A stretch of 64,000 nucleotides of DNA, taken from assembly GCA_017306715.1 (NCBI GenBank), contig JAFKHV010000019.1, positions 1 through 64,000 of the forward strand. The letters are read 5' to 3'. The notes below the pieces were generated by a model, which was given only the letters and a program-made list of their open reading frames with translations, did not search any database and was not told the origin of the DNA. Position numbers and translations under genes: made by a program. The stretch comes from Legionella sp. Its GTDB lineage: Bacteria; Pseudomonadota; Gammaproteobacteria; Legionellales; Legionellaceae. Shown in pieces: positions 52,563 through 62,466 of the stretch; position 1 is the stretch's first letter; each line of letters starts with the position of its first letter.

Positions 52563-54366
52563 AAGTTTGTTGACCATCGCCTGTATTTTTGGTTTTTGCA
52601 CTTTCTCGGCTGCCAATACAACAGCCCAAGACTTTCAGAAATTAAAAGAATACGCAAAATCTTTGGGGAATCAACCACTGAGCGCCATGAATGAATTTAA
52701 GCCCCAGAATACCTTCAAAGACTATACGGAAACTCCCTCGCAATCGCTTCATTATCAGGGGGTTGAAACTGAAAAAACCGATTTAAGTACCTTTGCTGCC
52801 AATGCCTTACACAATGATGCCGGTGGACGTACTGTGACTGAGCATTTTGGTCAGCGCCAATTTGAAATCAATACCAAAAATGAAGCGATTAAAAACGCTA
52901 AATTAATTGAAGAAGAAAGTTATGCCATTACTCATGGACAATCCAATGAGCGAGTCAAATGTGATGAAAAGCCACAGGCTTGTGAGATTAAATCACATGA
53001 GGAAATCTGCCATACATCAAGGCAATTACCCGAGCAGCAGTGTTTTAAAAAACGTAAAGTAACCGTGAACACCGAGCGCTTAAGTCAAAGAGCTGATTTT
53101 GAGGTATGGGTTCATAAAAAATGGACGGGGTTTATTGCGGTTAATCTTATAACGGGTGCCATGACCAATAGCGCAGGCGGGCACTTAACCAATCCTGTGA
53201 AGTTAAATCATCCCTGTGAAGAAATGAAAGCCACGGTTCACTCCATTTTAAATAATGGTGGTTCTGCTCATTGGGTGCATGTTGTGGGACTTCCAACCTG
53301 CCAGAATGGAGGCGTAATCACCTTGTATATTTCAGATAAGTTCAGTCGCTATTACCCAATTCAGGTGGCATTGACGATTAATGCCCATTCCAAATCCTAT
53401 GTGGAAGAAGAGCACTGGGATAATGAATGCGCCACTCTTGAGACAAACAACCTATGTCAAAAAACACAAGAGCAGTGTACTGATTCCAATCCAACCCGTG
53501 TCATTAATGGTCTGCCCGTCACCCGTGATTGCTGGGAGCTTAATGCACGATACCAGTGTGCATCCGCTGCAGCCGATGAATGTAAAACGCAACGGGAAAA
53601 AGGATGCTTACAGGCAAGCTCGCGCTGCACATTAATGAACAATAATACCTGCTCGCTCTATGAGCAGGTATATCGTTGCGATGAGACAGTCTGCCCACAG
53701 CCTGTGGCCTGTGTGCGAGATCTCTTTTGTGCCGATGGAGACTGCACGGAACATGCAGCAACTCAGAATGATGGTTTTGGAGAGGCCATGGCACCCATGG
53801 CCGTTGCAGGGGCTGCTGGCGCTGAGTTTGGAAAAACGCAGGCTACCTTATTTTCAGGCCATCCTGTGCAGTGCAAAATCTGGGTTTGGGACATTATTGA
53901 TTGTTGTTCGAATGAAGGCTGGGCTGACAAACTCCATATCGATTTGTGTCGTGAAGAAGATAAGGCTTTAGGCAAAGCCAAATTGAATTACCTGGCTCAT
54001 TATGTAGGCGAGTTTTGCAGCCAGAAAGATCCAATTTTTGGCACCTGTCTGGAGCACAAACGCACCTATTGTGTCTTTGACAGCAAAATGGCGCGCATTA
54101 TCCAGGCCGAAGGACGTTTAAGACAATTAAATCCCAACGCTTTAGGAGATGCAGAGCATACACGCTGTGCGGGGCTCAGTGTGAATGAATTACAAAGCCT
54201 TGATTTGGGAAGCATCGATTTTTTAAACCCTGTGTATCCATTTCCCCAGGGACAGCCAACAAAAGAAGCAGGAATTGTAGGCGATGTCGTTTTAAATAGC
54301 CCCGACGCTTCAAAAACCATGGATGAAATCAAACGGCGAGTCCAGAAAAAGGCGGAACAAAAATGA
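52555..54366 (+). CDS. traN: TraN, mating-pair stabilisation protein
   Basis: At 603 aa this is almost the F length (602 aa). It has a signal peptide (ending SAANT) and over 30 cysteines in the middle and end (for example ECATLETNNLCQ, CSLYEQVYRCDETVCPQPVACVR with flanking). TraN is an outer-membrane protein that recognises recipient-cell surface porins and steadies mating pairs. The central region would set host range. It overlaps traF by 4 bp. Confidence 0.93.
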   Translation: MFRSLLTIACIFGFCTFSAANTTAQDFQKLKEYAKSLGNQPLSAMNEFKPQNTFKDYTETPSQSLHYQGVETEKTDLSTFAANALHNDAGGRTVTEHFGQRQFEINTKNEAIKNAKLIEEESYAITHGQSNERVKCDEKPQACEIKSHEEICHTSRQLPEQQCFKKRKVTVNTERLSQRADFEVWVHKKWTGFIAVNLITGAMTNSAGGHLTNPVKLNHPCEEMKATVHSILNNGGSAHWVHVVGLPTCQNGGVITLYISDKFSRYYPIQVALTINAHSKSYVEEEHWDNECATLETNNLCQKTQEQCTDSNPTRVINGLPVTRDCWELNARYQCASAAADECKTQREKGCLQASSRCTLMNNNTCSLYEQVYRCDETVCPQPVACVRDLFCADGDCTEHAATQNDGFGEAMAPMAVAGAAGAEFGKTQATLFSGHPVQCKIWVWDIIDCCSNEGWADKLHIDLCREEDKALGKAKLNYLAHYVGEFCSQKDPIFGTCLEHKRTYCVFDSKMARIIQAEGRLRQLNPNALGDAEHTRCAGLSVNELQSLDLGSIDFLNPVYPFPQGQPTKEAGIVGDVVLNSPDASKTMDEIKRRVQKKAEQK

Positions 54367-55145
54367 GATCATTCACTATTATTTTAATGTTACTTTCCAT
54401 GCCGGTCATGGCTGATTTAGTAAGTCCACCCGCTCATGGGTTTCATTGGTACAGTACAGAAAACAAAGAGCATCAGGTGAAACCTGTTCAAAATCCAAAG
54501 GTATCAAAGCCTTCGCTGACTCCTTATGAGCAGCTCATGGAAGTCCGCAAAGCCACCATGAATAAGCTCGCAACGGCATTAATTGCCCCATCATTTGATG
54601 CAACCTATGAGTACATGAAAGCCCAGCAGGTGTATGCCAAAAACAATCAGAAATTTGTCCAGTACTGGCAACAGGTTCTGTTGTCTCATCCTGAGCTGGA
54701 TCATTCCTTAAATTTTCCAACCGACAATACGGCTGTGGCCATTCGCAATGATTCAATGAATCTTTTAATGGAGAGGGTAGTCCAAGAAGGGGCGAAACGT
54801 TATGGATTAATCCTTTTTTACAAAGGGAACAGTTCCATTTCGCAAAAATTCATCACTCATCTTGTTCCATTCGTCAATTTGACCCATTTTTCCATGATTT
54901 CAGTCACGACAGATGGGCAACCTATTGAAGGTCTGCCTAATCCTAAAAACATACCTCTTCATGAAATACAAAAAACAATGAATTTACAGTCACGCTACCT
55001 GCCTGCACTGTTTCTTGTTGATTTAAAAACACAACACATGTCGCCCTTGTCCTACGGATTTGTCTCCACAACCGAATTAAAGGAACGTCTGCTGGATGTG
55101 GCGACTCATTACAAACGATACAGCTATGAGGGGTTTGAAGCATGA
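54363..55145 (+). CDS. traF: TraF, pilus assembly thioredoxin-like protein
   Basis: At 260 aa it has a signal peptide (MLLSMPVMAD) and a C-terminal thioredoxin fold (GLILFYKGNSSISQKFITH) that lacks the CxxC, as in F TraF (247 aa). It has the GFHWY segment near the N-terminus of the mature protein. It overlaps the TrbB-type gene by 4 bp. Confidence 0.9.
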   Translation: MRSFTIILMLLSMPVMADLVSPPAHGFHWYSTENKEHQVKPVQNPKVSKPSLTPYEQLMEVRKATMNKLATALIAPSFDATYEYMKAQQVYAKNNQKFVQYWQQVLLSHPELDHSLNFPTDNTAVAIRNDSMNLLMERVVQEGAKRYGLILFYKGNSSISQKFITHLVPFVNLTHFSMISVTTDGQPIEGLPNPKNIPLHEIQKTMNLQSRYLPALFLVDLKTQHMSPLSYGFVSTTELKERLLDVATHYKRYSYEGFEA

Positions 55146-55636
55146 TTGTTCGCATCATTTTTTTACTGCTTTTTTCTGTAATTAGTCCTTTGCACGCCAA
55201 TGTGGCAGTTGAAGAACTCAATGCACTGTTATTGAAAAAGCAAGCCCCTAAAGCTTTTGCACAAAAGGAATCAGCTGAAGCTAAAGATTTATCCAAAAAT
55301 TATTATTTTGCATTTATTTATCGAAGCACCTGCCCACATTGTAAAAAATTTTCCCCTGTATTAAAGGATTTTTCAGAAACATTCCATATTAAGGTTCGTG
55401 CTTTTAGCCTGGATGGAGAATCCCTGGATGGACTCGATACCACACCATTAACCCCTGAACTTTTTCAAACGTTCTATGTATCAGGAGGGTATAAGCCTAC
55501 GGTTCCCGCCTTGTTTTTAGTCAATCGACATACCCTGGAAGCCTACGCTGTCTTGTTTGGGCAAGCTTCACCTTATCAGCTGGCACAAAGAGTTCATGAA
55601 TTAAAGCAACACATTGAGGAGAAATTTAATGATTAG
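55142..55636 (+). CDS. trbB: TrbB-like disulfide isomerase
   Basis: At 164 aa it has a signal peptide and a thioredoxin fold with a true C-P-H-C motif (IYRSTCPHCKKFSPVLKDF). It should form or shuffle disulfides in the Cys-rich TraN, TraU and TraH. Its neighbour TraF has the same fold without the active cysteines, suggesting duplication. It overlaps traH by 8 bp. Confidence 0.9.
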   Translation: MIVRIIFLLLFSVISPLHANVAVEELNALLLKKQAPKAFAQKESAEAKDLSKNYYFAFIYRSTCPHCKKFSPVLKDFSETFHIKVRAFSLDGESLDGLDTTPLTPELFQTFYVSGGYKPTVPALFLVNRHTLEAYAVLFGQASPYQLAQRVHELKQHIEEKFND

Positions 55637-57011
55637 AGCTCTTGTGCTAGCCGTTGTTGCGTCTTTTACTTGTGTTGCAGGAAATGGTGTTCATGCATCA
55701 GCCAGTGCCGATTTAAATCATTTTTTTAATAATCTTGGTTATTCTGCGAATGTCACAGGTAGCCATTCCTATGAATCACAGGCAGCAGGATTTGCATCAT
55801 TAGGCTCAGTCTATGCCAGAAATCAAGTGCGCTCCATTCAGATAGCTCACGTTGATGTACCTGGTTTTCGCTCAGGATGTGGCGGAATTGATATTTTTGC
55901 AGGTGGTTTTTCCTTTATTAAATCAGAGCAGATAGTTTCATTTATGCAGAACATTTTAAGTAACGGGGCAGGCTATGCAATGAACCTGGCACTCGAGACC
56001 GAGCTGCCTGAAATTGCTCATGCCATGCAGTACATGCAAAAGCTGGCAAATGACATTAATGGAACTAATTTTAATTCGTGTGAGATGGGAGAAAATCTGA
56101 CTGCAGCGCTTTATCCCAAAAATAGAGCGGCACATCAGCGTTTGTGTGAGGACATCGGGCGTAACCGTAATGTATACACCGATTGGGCAGAAGCCCGACA
56201 TAAATGTTCGACAGGAGGGGAGATTGAAAAGCGATTAGAACAGGCAAAAAACGATTCAGAATATAAAGACAGGGCTCTTTTGAATACCAACGTAGTTTGG
56301 GATGCATTACAACTGAATGAATTCATCAAATCAGATACAGAAATTTCAGAAGTCTATATGTCAATTTCAGGAACGCTGGTATTTGATGCCAAAGGAGGGA
56401 TGCAAACGTATCCCTCTTTAGCGACTAATCAGGATTTTGTAAAAGCCTTGCTTTATGGAGGAAAATTACCCAGCTATAAGTGCACTGATTCGAACAAGCC
56501 GATGAAATGTGTTGCCATCAATGTGAAAGGAAGCCAGGAGATCAGCAGTAAAGACGCTCTGGTATCTCAAGTACAGGCCATCCTGCAGGGAGTTTATGAG
56601 AATATCAAATCAGGGACAGCCTTAACGCCCCAACAAAAAGGGTTAATTGAACTCACCCAGCCGTCCGTATTTCAGCTTATTTCAGCCAGCGCACAGCAGA
56701 ATATTGGCATACAAAGCAGTTATGAGCTTGCCCAGAGTGTAGCAACGGATTTGCTTGCCCAATATCTTGCAAACTCACTTGAAGTGATTCGAGCATCCCT
56801 TGCAGGGCGTGATATAGGAAATGCCCATGAAGAAAAACTATTTAAAAATCTGCAGGTGGCACAACAATTTGTAGATAATTTTAATAGCGAATCAAGAGCA
56901 CGTTTTAATGCGGCACTGACCACCAATCAATTGGTTCAAAACAACGTGAAGCAGGCACTTAATGCCCTTAATCCCATCTTAAGACAATCCTATACCGGAG
57001 GCGCACAATGA
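55629..57011 (+). CDS. traH: TraH, pilus assembly protein
   Basis: At 460 aa (F: 458) it has a signal peptide and the TraH block FRSGCGGIDIFAGGFSFI. A coiled-coil-prone C-terminus follows. ATG 55629 follows GAGGAGAAATTTA; the frame from 55614 is five codons longer without need. It overlaps traG by 4 bp. Confidence 0.93.
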   Translation: MIRALVLAVVASFTCVAGNGVHASASADLNHFFNNLGYSANVTGSHSYESQAAGFASLGSVYARNQVRSIQIAHVDVPGFRSGCGGIDIFAGGFSFIKSEQIVSFMQNILSNGAGYAMNLALETELPEIAHAMQYMQKLANDINGTNFNSCEMGENLTAALYPKNRAAHQRLCEDIGRNRNVYTDWAEARHKCSTGGEIEKRLEQAKNDSEYKDRALLNTNVVWDALQLNEFIKSDTEISEVYMSISGTLVFDAKGGMQTYPSLATNQDFVKALLYGGKLPSYKCTDSNKPMKCVAINVKGSQEISSKDALVSQVQAILQGVYENIKSGTALTPQQKGLIELTQPSVFQLISASAQQNIGIQSSYELAQSVATDLLAQYLANSLEVIRASLAGRDIGNAHEEKLFKNLQVAQQFVDNFNSESRARFNAALTTNQLVQNNVKQALNALNPILRQSYTGGAQ

Positions 57012-59893
57012 GCCCATTATTAATCTATACCCCACAAAATGGGATTTATTTAAAAGAGCTGCTTGATGGTATGGCCACTTTGCTTACTGAATCTACCTTT
57101 AGTACGGCGTGTGACATTATCATGATTCTATCCGTTAGTATGGTCGGTTATCAGTTCGTGATGGGGAAAAAGCTCGAATCATTAACTCGCTTTATGCTGA
57201 CCACCTTTTTAGTCATGTATTGCGTGCTGGGCATTAAAGTGCCTGTGGCTATTATTGACATGCAGACAGCCGAAGGAGCAGGGGAAGCCTTAACGGTTGA
57301 TCATGTACCGCTAGGCGTTGCTTTACCTGCCTCATTGATTAGTGGCATGGGGTATGGAATTACGACTGCCTTTAGTGATGTATTTCGCATGCCAGATAGT
57401 CTGGAGTATAACAAAACAGGAATGATTTTTGGTGCAAGGACTTGGCTTGCAGCAACTCAGACAAGGCTCTCCATGTCGCCTGATTTGGCACAAGACCTAT
57501 CGTCCTATATCCGCCAATGCGTGTTTACGGCAAAACTTTTGGCAAGCCATCAATTAAGCCCTCAAGAACTGACCCAAAGTGCTCATCTTTCTAAAACCTA
57601 TTTTGAAGAGCCATCACCCATTTATCGGGTGATTCTGCACAATGGAGTCAATTTAAGTTGTGGTGATGCAGCTGCCAATTTGAAGACTCGGTTGCCCATT
57701 GCAGCAAAATTGGAGTTGGAGCGTCTTAATCATTTGGTAACCACAGGCGCTTTAACATCACGCAACACAGACAGCAGTTCATTGCCTGGCGAAAAGACTT
57801 TTGGTGACAGGTTGGAGGCCGCTCACAAATATTACATGAACATTACCGAAGATGCTGCCGAAACACTCACCCAAAATATCTTAATTAATGCAACCCGACA
57901 TGCCGCAGCCGATGCTTTTGCTTTTTCAGGAGCTGATGCTGCACTCATGAATTACACCAATACGGACAGCACCCAAAAAATGCACATCGCTGAGGCCAAT
58001 AGTTTTTGGCTTGCAGGATTTCGCCTGCCTTACTATATGACCGTGATGTGGATGTTGACGCTGTGTATCTTTCCATTAGTCGTTTTGATTTCATTTTTTC
58101 CGACCCTGAGTAACGCTTATTTCCTGTGGGTGCAATCTCAAATCTACCTTTGGTCATGGCCACCGATGTTTATTATTTTTCATTGGTTTGTTTCCATGGC
58201 CTCAAGTACTACCATTACTTTGTTTGGTCAAAAAACAGGAGGAGTGACCTTCTCTAATATCGATTCATTAGCCAGCATGCACAGTAATTTTGCCTATACG
58301 GCAGGTGCATTGGCGGCAAGTGTTCCAGTTATTGCCCTGTACATCACGAAAGGATTAGGACAGATTTTAAGTACATCCTCCCAGCATTTTGGTGGTATGG
58401 CGCAATCTTTGTCAGTCAGTGAAGCGCAATCTGCAGCTGCAGGTAACATCTCCATGGCAAGTTACAGTGGTTGGAATATGAACTATGAAAATACCAGCGC
58501 CAATAACGTTTCGGCTAACAAGCACGATACCAATTGGACGAACATGCATGGGATGCACACGGAACAATTGGGAAGTGGTGTGCTTAAGACTACCACAAGC
58601 CATGGGGATGCTGTTTTTGACGTAAATCCTGGGATGTCACGAGGCCCCGTACACATTTCAGATACAAAGGCCTTAAGCGGCTCTTTAAATCAGGCTTTTG
58701 AAGAATCCAGACAGGCTGCAGCCAATGAAAGTCAGCATTATCAAACGTCCTTGTCCAGTTTTGCGCACAGTGCCGTGCAGTTATCTAAAATGCAGGGTCA
58801 TGATATGCGTTTGGGCGATGGAGTATCGACAAGTGAATCCGGTCAATACAGCCAGGCATTATCGACCATGACGCATATTGCCTCGGATGTAGCTAAACGC
58901 GAAGGGATAAGCCAAGAGGATGCGCTGGCTCATATGACCGCTGTTGGATTAAATGTCCACGCCGGAGTTGCAAGTGAAAAAAGCATGCTAGGAAGCATTG
59001 GGCGGTTTGCTTTTGGAGCAACAGGAGGTGCTGATAGCCATGCCAAGTTCGATCGGTCATCAACAAGTAGTGATCGTTACCATGAAGGGACGGACAGCAG
59101 CATGTCAGCGAAGGAAGCAGAAGACTTTAATCAGGCGCTTAATTACGTGAGTCAGTTTGCACAAAACCATCATTTTGATAACAGCCATTCGGAAGGGGCA
59201 AGCCTTTCGAATCAAATGGGTACCGATTTAAGGGAGGCGCAAACGGCAAGCCAAAACTATGATGCCTCGATGTCTAAAGCCGCTCGCATTAGCACGGCCA
59301 GGAGTTATGTGGAATCAAACTCCGATCAGATTACCACCGATCTTAATCAGGCATTTCCTGGCTTTGTGGCACACCGCATTGGAGAGAAGGCACGAGATGA
59401 ATTGTATTCCAATCCTTCAGATCTGGCCTCATTAAAACAATTACAAACGCTAGCTAATGAGTTTATCAGTGAACAACGAGAAGGTTTAATCGCACAATAC
59501 GGCAATGCTTCTAAAAATGCTCGGATTGACTCCTTTTATCAGGATGCAGCAAATCCATTAAGTTCAAAAGAATCACAAATGAGAGCTGACTACCACAAAA
59601 ACAGTAATGCATTGGAGGATTCTGGAAGGACTATGGGAGTTGGCATGGATGCATCAAGAGCCAAAAGTATGCAGCAAAAAATTAATAATCAGGTAGATGC
59701 GGCGGTAAATAAAACAAGCAGTGGAGGAGGGCGTTTAAAGAGTCAATACCAGCAAGCGGTTGAAACAACAAACAACGATGTAGGCGAAGGTAAAAAACTG
59801 GGGCAAACCAACGTGGCCATACCCGCCTATTTTACTAAATGGGTTGATCATCATGATAAATCAGCCCCAAAGAAGGAGCTTATCCATGAGTAA
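57008..59893 (+). CDS. traG: TraG, pilus assembly and mating-pair stabilisation protein
   Basis: At 961 aa (F: 938), the N-terminal half has several membrane helices (about 20-75, 345-410 and 430-450) for pilus assembly. The C-terminal half is a large polar, Ser/Gln/His-rich periplasmic domain (from about residue 480) that in F senses entry-exclusion TraS and stabilises mating pairs. The next gene sits where traS lies in F. Confidence 0.93.
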   Translation: MSPLLIYTPQNGIYLKELLDGMATLLTESTFSTACDIIMILSVSMVGYQFVMGKKLESLTRFMLTTFLVMYCVLGIKVPVAIIDMQTAEGAGEALTVDHVPLGVALPASLISGMGYGITTAFSDVFRMPDSLEYNKTGMIFGARTWLAATQTRLSMSPDLAQDLSSYIRQCVFTAKLLASHQLSPQELTQSAHLSKTYFEEPSPIYRVILHNGVNLSCGDAAANLKTRLPIAAKLELERLNHLVTTGALTSRNTDSSSLPGEKTFGDRLEAAHKYYMNITEDAAETLTQNILINATRHAAADAFAFSGADAALMNYTNTDSTQKMHIAEANSFWLAGFRLPYYMTVMWMLTLCIFPLVVLISFFPTLSNAYFLWVQSQIYLWSWPPMFIIFHWFVSMASSTTITLFGQKTGGVTFSNIDSLASMHSNFAYTAGALAASVPVIALYITKGLGQILSTSSQHFGGMAQSLSVSEAQSAAAGNISMASYSGWNMNYENTSANNVSANKHDTNWTNMHGMHTEQLGSGVLKTTTSHGDAVFDVNPGMSRGPVHISDTKALSGSLNQAFEESRQAAANESQHYQTSLSSFAHSAVQLSKMQGHDMRLGDGVSTSESGQYSQALSTMTHIASDVAKREGISQEDALAHMTAVGLNVHAGVASEKSMLGSIGRFAFGATGGADSHAKFDRSSTSSDRYHEGTDSSMSAKEAEDFNQALNYVSQFAQNHHFDNSHSEGASLSNQMGTDLREAQTASQNYDASMSKAARISTARSYVESNSDQITTDLNQAFPGFVAHRIGEKARDELYSNPSDLASLKQLQTLANEFISEQREGLIAQYGNASKNARIDSFYQDAANPLSSKESQMRADYHKNSNALEDSGRTMGVGMDASRAKSMQQKINNQVDAAVNKTSSGGGRLKSQYQQAVETTNNDVGEGKKLGQTNVAIPAYFTKWVDHHDKSAPKKELIHE

Positions 59894-60509
59894 TGAAGAA
59901 ATGAATTCACAAGAATTAAAAGAGGCCATCGCCTTGGATATAGAAACATTAAAAACATTGGACGTGGATATTATGCCGGCCAAGGAGTATTACCAGGCGA
60001 ACAGGCGTTTGTTTTTGCATGTTTTTTTTAAACTATATGGAACAATACTTCTAGGATTTTTACTTCCACTTCCTTTTTATTGGAAGGTGTTGATGGTGGA
60101 GACTTCAACGCACGAGCTCATCTACATTTTTTTCTGGCTGCCATTAATGGCTCTAGGACTATGCCTTTTTGTTTTTCTATTCATTTACAGCTCATTAAAT
60201 CAATACATTTTGATTGACTATCAATTGAAACACAAACTAAGAACAGGCTCATTGATTGTAAAACAAGTAAGGCGGGCTGGAACTATAGCCTATCGAATAT
60301 TTGCGGGGCTTGTTTTGATTCCTTCACTGTTCTTGTTTCCCAGTGCTGCCTTCTTCATATCCTTTGGCGCTTTTTTCATCAGCGGGATTTTAACGAGCAT
60401 CCTTGTTGAAATGGAGCTCAATAGGATAGGAATCAGCGCGCTGTTTACTCTCATAAAGAATTATTTTGATAAGGACAAAAATGCTAGTGCGGCAATACCC
60501 TTAAAATAA
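59886..60509 (+). CDS. Membrane protein at the TraS (entry-exclusion) position
   Basis: At 207 aa it has about four hydrophobic segments (residues 47-68, 78-105, 140-165 and 165-185) and polar ends. It overlaps traG by 8 bp and precedes traD. In F this slot holds traS, the inner-membrane entry-exclusion protein, which is highly variable between plasmids. No sequence hallmark proves that role. Confidence 0.65.
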   Translation: MSNEEMNSQELKEAIALDIETLKTLDVDIMPAKEYYQANRRLFLHVFFKLYGTILLGFLLPLPFYWKVLMVETSTHELIYIFFWLPLMALGLCLFVFLFIYSSLNQYILIDYQLKHKLRTGSLIVKQVRRAGTIAYRIFAGLVLIPSLFLFPSAAFFISFGAFFISGILTSILVEMELNRIGISALFTLIKNYFDKDKNASAAIPLK

Positions 60510-60549
60510 ACAAAACACATCAAAAAGAATAAATTTAAACCACAAATAC

Positions 60550-60570
60550 AAGCAGTGGAAGCCGCTGCTT
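60550..60570 (+). other. Strong hairpin between the TraS-position gene and traD
   Basis: AAGCAGTGG and CCGCTGCTT pair over 9 bp (one G-U pair in RNA) around the loop AAG. It is followed by TGCCC rather than a T run, so it is more likely an mRNA stability or attenuation element than a terminator. The traD ribosome site lies about 20 bp after it. Confidence 0.55.
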
Positions 60571-60598
60571 TGCCCAAAATAAGCAGGAGGAAGATAAA

Positions 60599-62452
60599 AT
60601 GAGCAATGAATCCAATTACAAACATTACACCCGGGGAGGTCAGATCTCATTCCATAATCTGCGGATGTGGTTTCAGATTAACAAAGCACTCTTTCATGTT
60701 TACTTATTCATTTGGGCAGGGTTAAGCATTGTATTGACTTGTATCTTTGCGCCACATGGAATGATAAGACAGACGGTGTCCTATCACGCGGCTCATTTTT
60801 ATCACCTGGCAGGAGTGCCTCATGTATTTTCTATCCCTGTTAAAGGGGGGTATGCATCACAAACTGTCGAGCAGCTTCTCCACAATCACTATTTTTCTGC
60901 TACCTCAGATCGTTTACTGACCTTCTTGTTACAGTCAACTCTATGGAGTTTTCCCTTATCGTTGATTGTGGCACTTTTGGTGAGCCGATATTTCATTTAT
61001 CGAGGAAAGGTTCAAACGCAAAATCAATTTATACGAGGGGCGAGTTTAGTCCCATCAGAAACACTTAAAAAACAGATAATAAAACAAAGAAAAGCATCTG
61101 ATTTACAACTTGATGGATTTCCTCTTTTGCAAGGATCAGAGGTACAGCATTTATTGGTACATGGTACGGTCGGTATGGGGAAAAGTCAGTTCATCATGAA
61201 ATTGATGGATTGTTTACGTGCGCGTGGCGACCGAGTGATTGTTTATGACAAGGGGTGCACGTTTACTCAGGCGTATTTTCAGGAAGGTCATGATGTCTTG
61301 CTCAATCCTTTTGATGCACGCTGCGCTAATTGGGATTTATGGCTGGAAGCCCCAAAAGATGAATTACTGGAAAATATGGCAGAAAGTCTCATCCCTATGC
61401 ATGGAGAAAACGATCCGTTTTGGGTTAATGCAGCACGTACCGTGTTTGCCTGTCTTGCAAGTCAAATGCGTGAGGATAAAGAACGTTCCTTATCCAAGCT
61501 GTTAGGGTTACTTGTAACTGGTGAGTTTAGCGAGTTGGAACCTTATCTCAACGGTACAGCGGCAGCAACTTTGGTCAGTAATAAAATAGAAAAAACAGCC
61601 ATCTCCATTCGCTCTGTCATTACAACCTACCTTAAATCAATGCAGTCGTTAAGTGGTCTTGATGAGTCTGGGAAGCCTTCCTTTTCCATTCGTGATTATC
61701 TGTTAAATAAAGATTTGGAGGGCTGGCTTTTTATATCAAGCAATGGGGAACAACATAAATCTTTAAAGCCGTTGATTTCGATGTGGATTGCCATGGCATC
61801 ACTGACACTCTTAAGTTTGCCAGAAGACGCGAACAGGCGAATTTGGTTTATTTGTGATGAATTACCAAGCCTGCACAAATTACCCTTATTAGGTGAAACC
61901 ATTGCTGAAGTCAGGAAATTTGGCGGCTGTTTTCTTCTGGGAATGCAGAGCTTTAGTCAATTGGAGAAGGTATATGGGCGTAGTGGGGCAGCTGAAATTT
62001 TTGATTTGCTTAATACCCGAGCCTTTTTTGCAAGCCCAAGCCATGAAATGGCGCAACTTGTCAGTAAAGAGCTTGGGGATGAAGAAATTGATGACACCCG
62101 AGAAAATTACTCTTATGGAGCCAACTCCATTCGTGACGGCATTTCATTAGGAAAAAACCGTATAACACGCCCCTTAGTAACCTATCCTGAAATTATGGGA
62201 CTTGATCCGCTTACCTGTTATCTGCGATTGCCTGGTCAATACCCTATTACAAAGCTGGAACTTCATTATCAAAAAAGAAGTATAAAGGCCGCAGGTTTTT
62301 TACCTCGTGCCATACCGTCCCTTCCTCCGTGTGATGCAAATCTCAAAAAGGGTTCTGCCGTTAATGAGCCCACCAGCGGTCGTTTTGAGGTGCAAGCGCC
62401 AACCAACATCAAACGTATCGAATGCGAGTCCGATAAGGAATTCATTTTTTGA
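60599..62452 (+). CDS. traD: TraD, type IV coupling protein
   Basis: At 617 aa (F TraD is 717 aa) it has two N-terminal membrane helices (about 30-55 and 110-130), Walker A GTVGMGKS (189-196) and Walker B FICDELPSL (about 419-427). It couples the relaxosome to the channel. The C-terminal TraM-binding extension of F is absent, matching the lack of a traM-like gene in the window. AGCAGGAGGAAGATAAA gives a good start. Confidence 0.94.
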   Translation: MSNESNYKHYTRGGQISFHNLRMWFQINKALFHVYLFIWAGLSIVLTCIFAPHGMIRQTVSYHAAHFYHLAGVPHVFSIPVKGGYASQTVEQLLHNHYFSATSDRLLTFLLQSTLWSFPLSLIVALLVSRYFIYRGKVQTQNQFIRGASLVPSETLKKQIIKQRKASDLQLDGFPLLQGSEVQHLLVHGTVGMGKSQFIMKLMDCLRARGDRVIVYDKGCTFTQAYFQEGHDVLLNPFDARCANWDLWLEAPKDELLENMAESLIPMHGENDPFWVNAARTVFACLASQMREDKERSLSKLLGLLVTGEFSELEPYLNGTAAATLVSNKIEKTAISIRSVITTYLKSMQSLSGLDESGKPSFSIRDYLLNKDLEGWLFISSNGEQHKSLKPLISMWIAMASLTLLSLPEDANRRIWFICDELPSLHKLPLLGETIAEVRKFGGCFLLGMQSFSQLEKVYGRSGAAEIFDLLNTRAFFASPSHEMAQLVSKELGDEEIDDTRENYSYGANSIRDGISLGKNRITRPLVTYPEIMGLDPLTCYLRLPGQYPITKLELHYQKRSIKAAGFLPRAIPSLPPCDANLKKGSAVNEPTSGRFEVQAPTNIKRIECESDKEFIF

Positions 62453-62466
62453 TAGGGGAATAAATC

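Noticed and set aside
52555..54366. Antisense and alternate frames inside traN
   Set aside because: Shadows of a Cys-rich, high-complexity coding frame.
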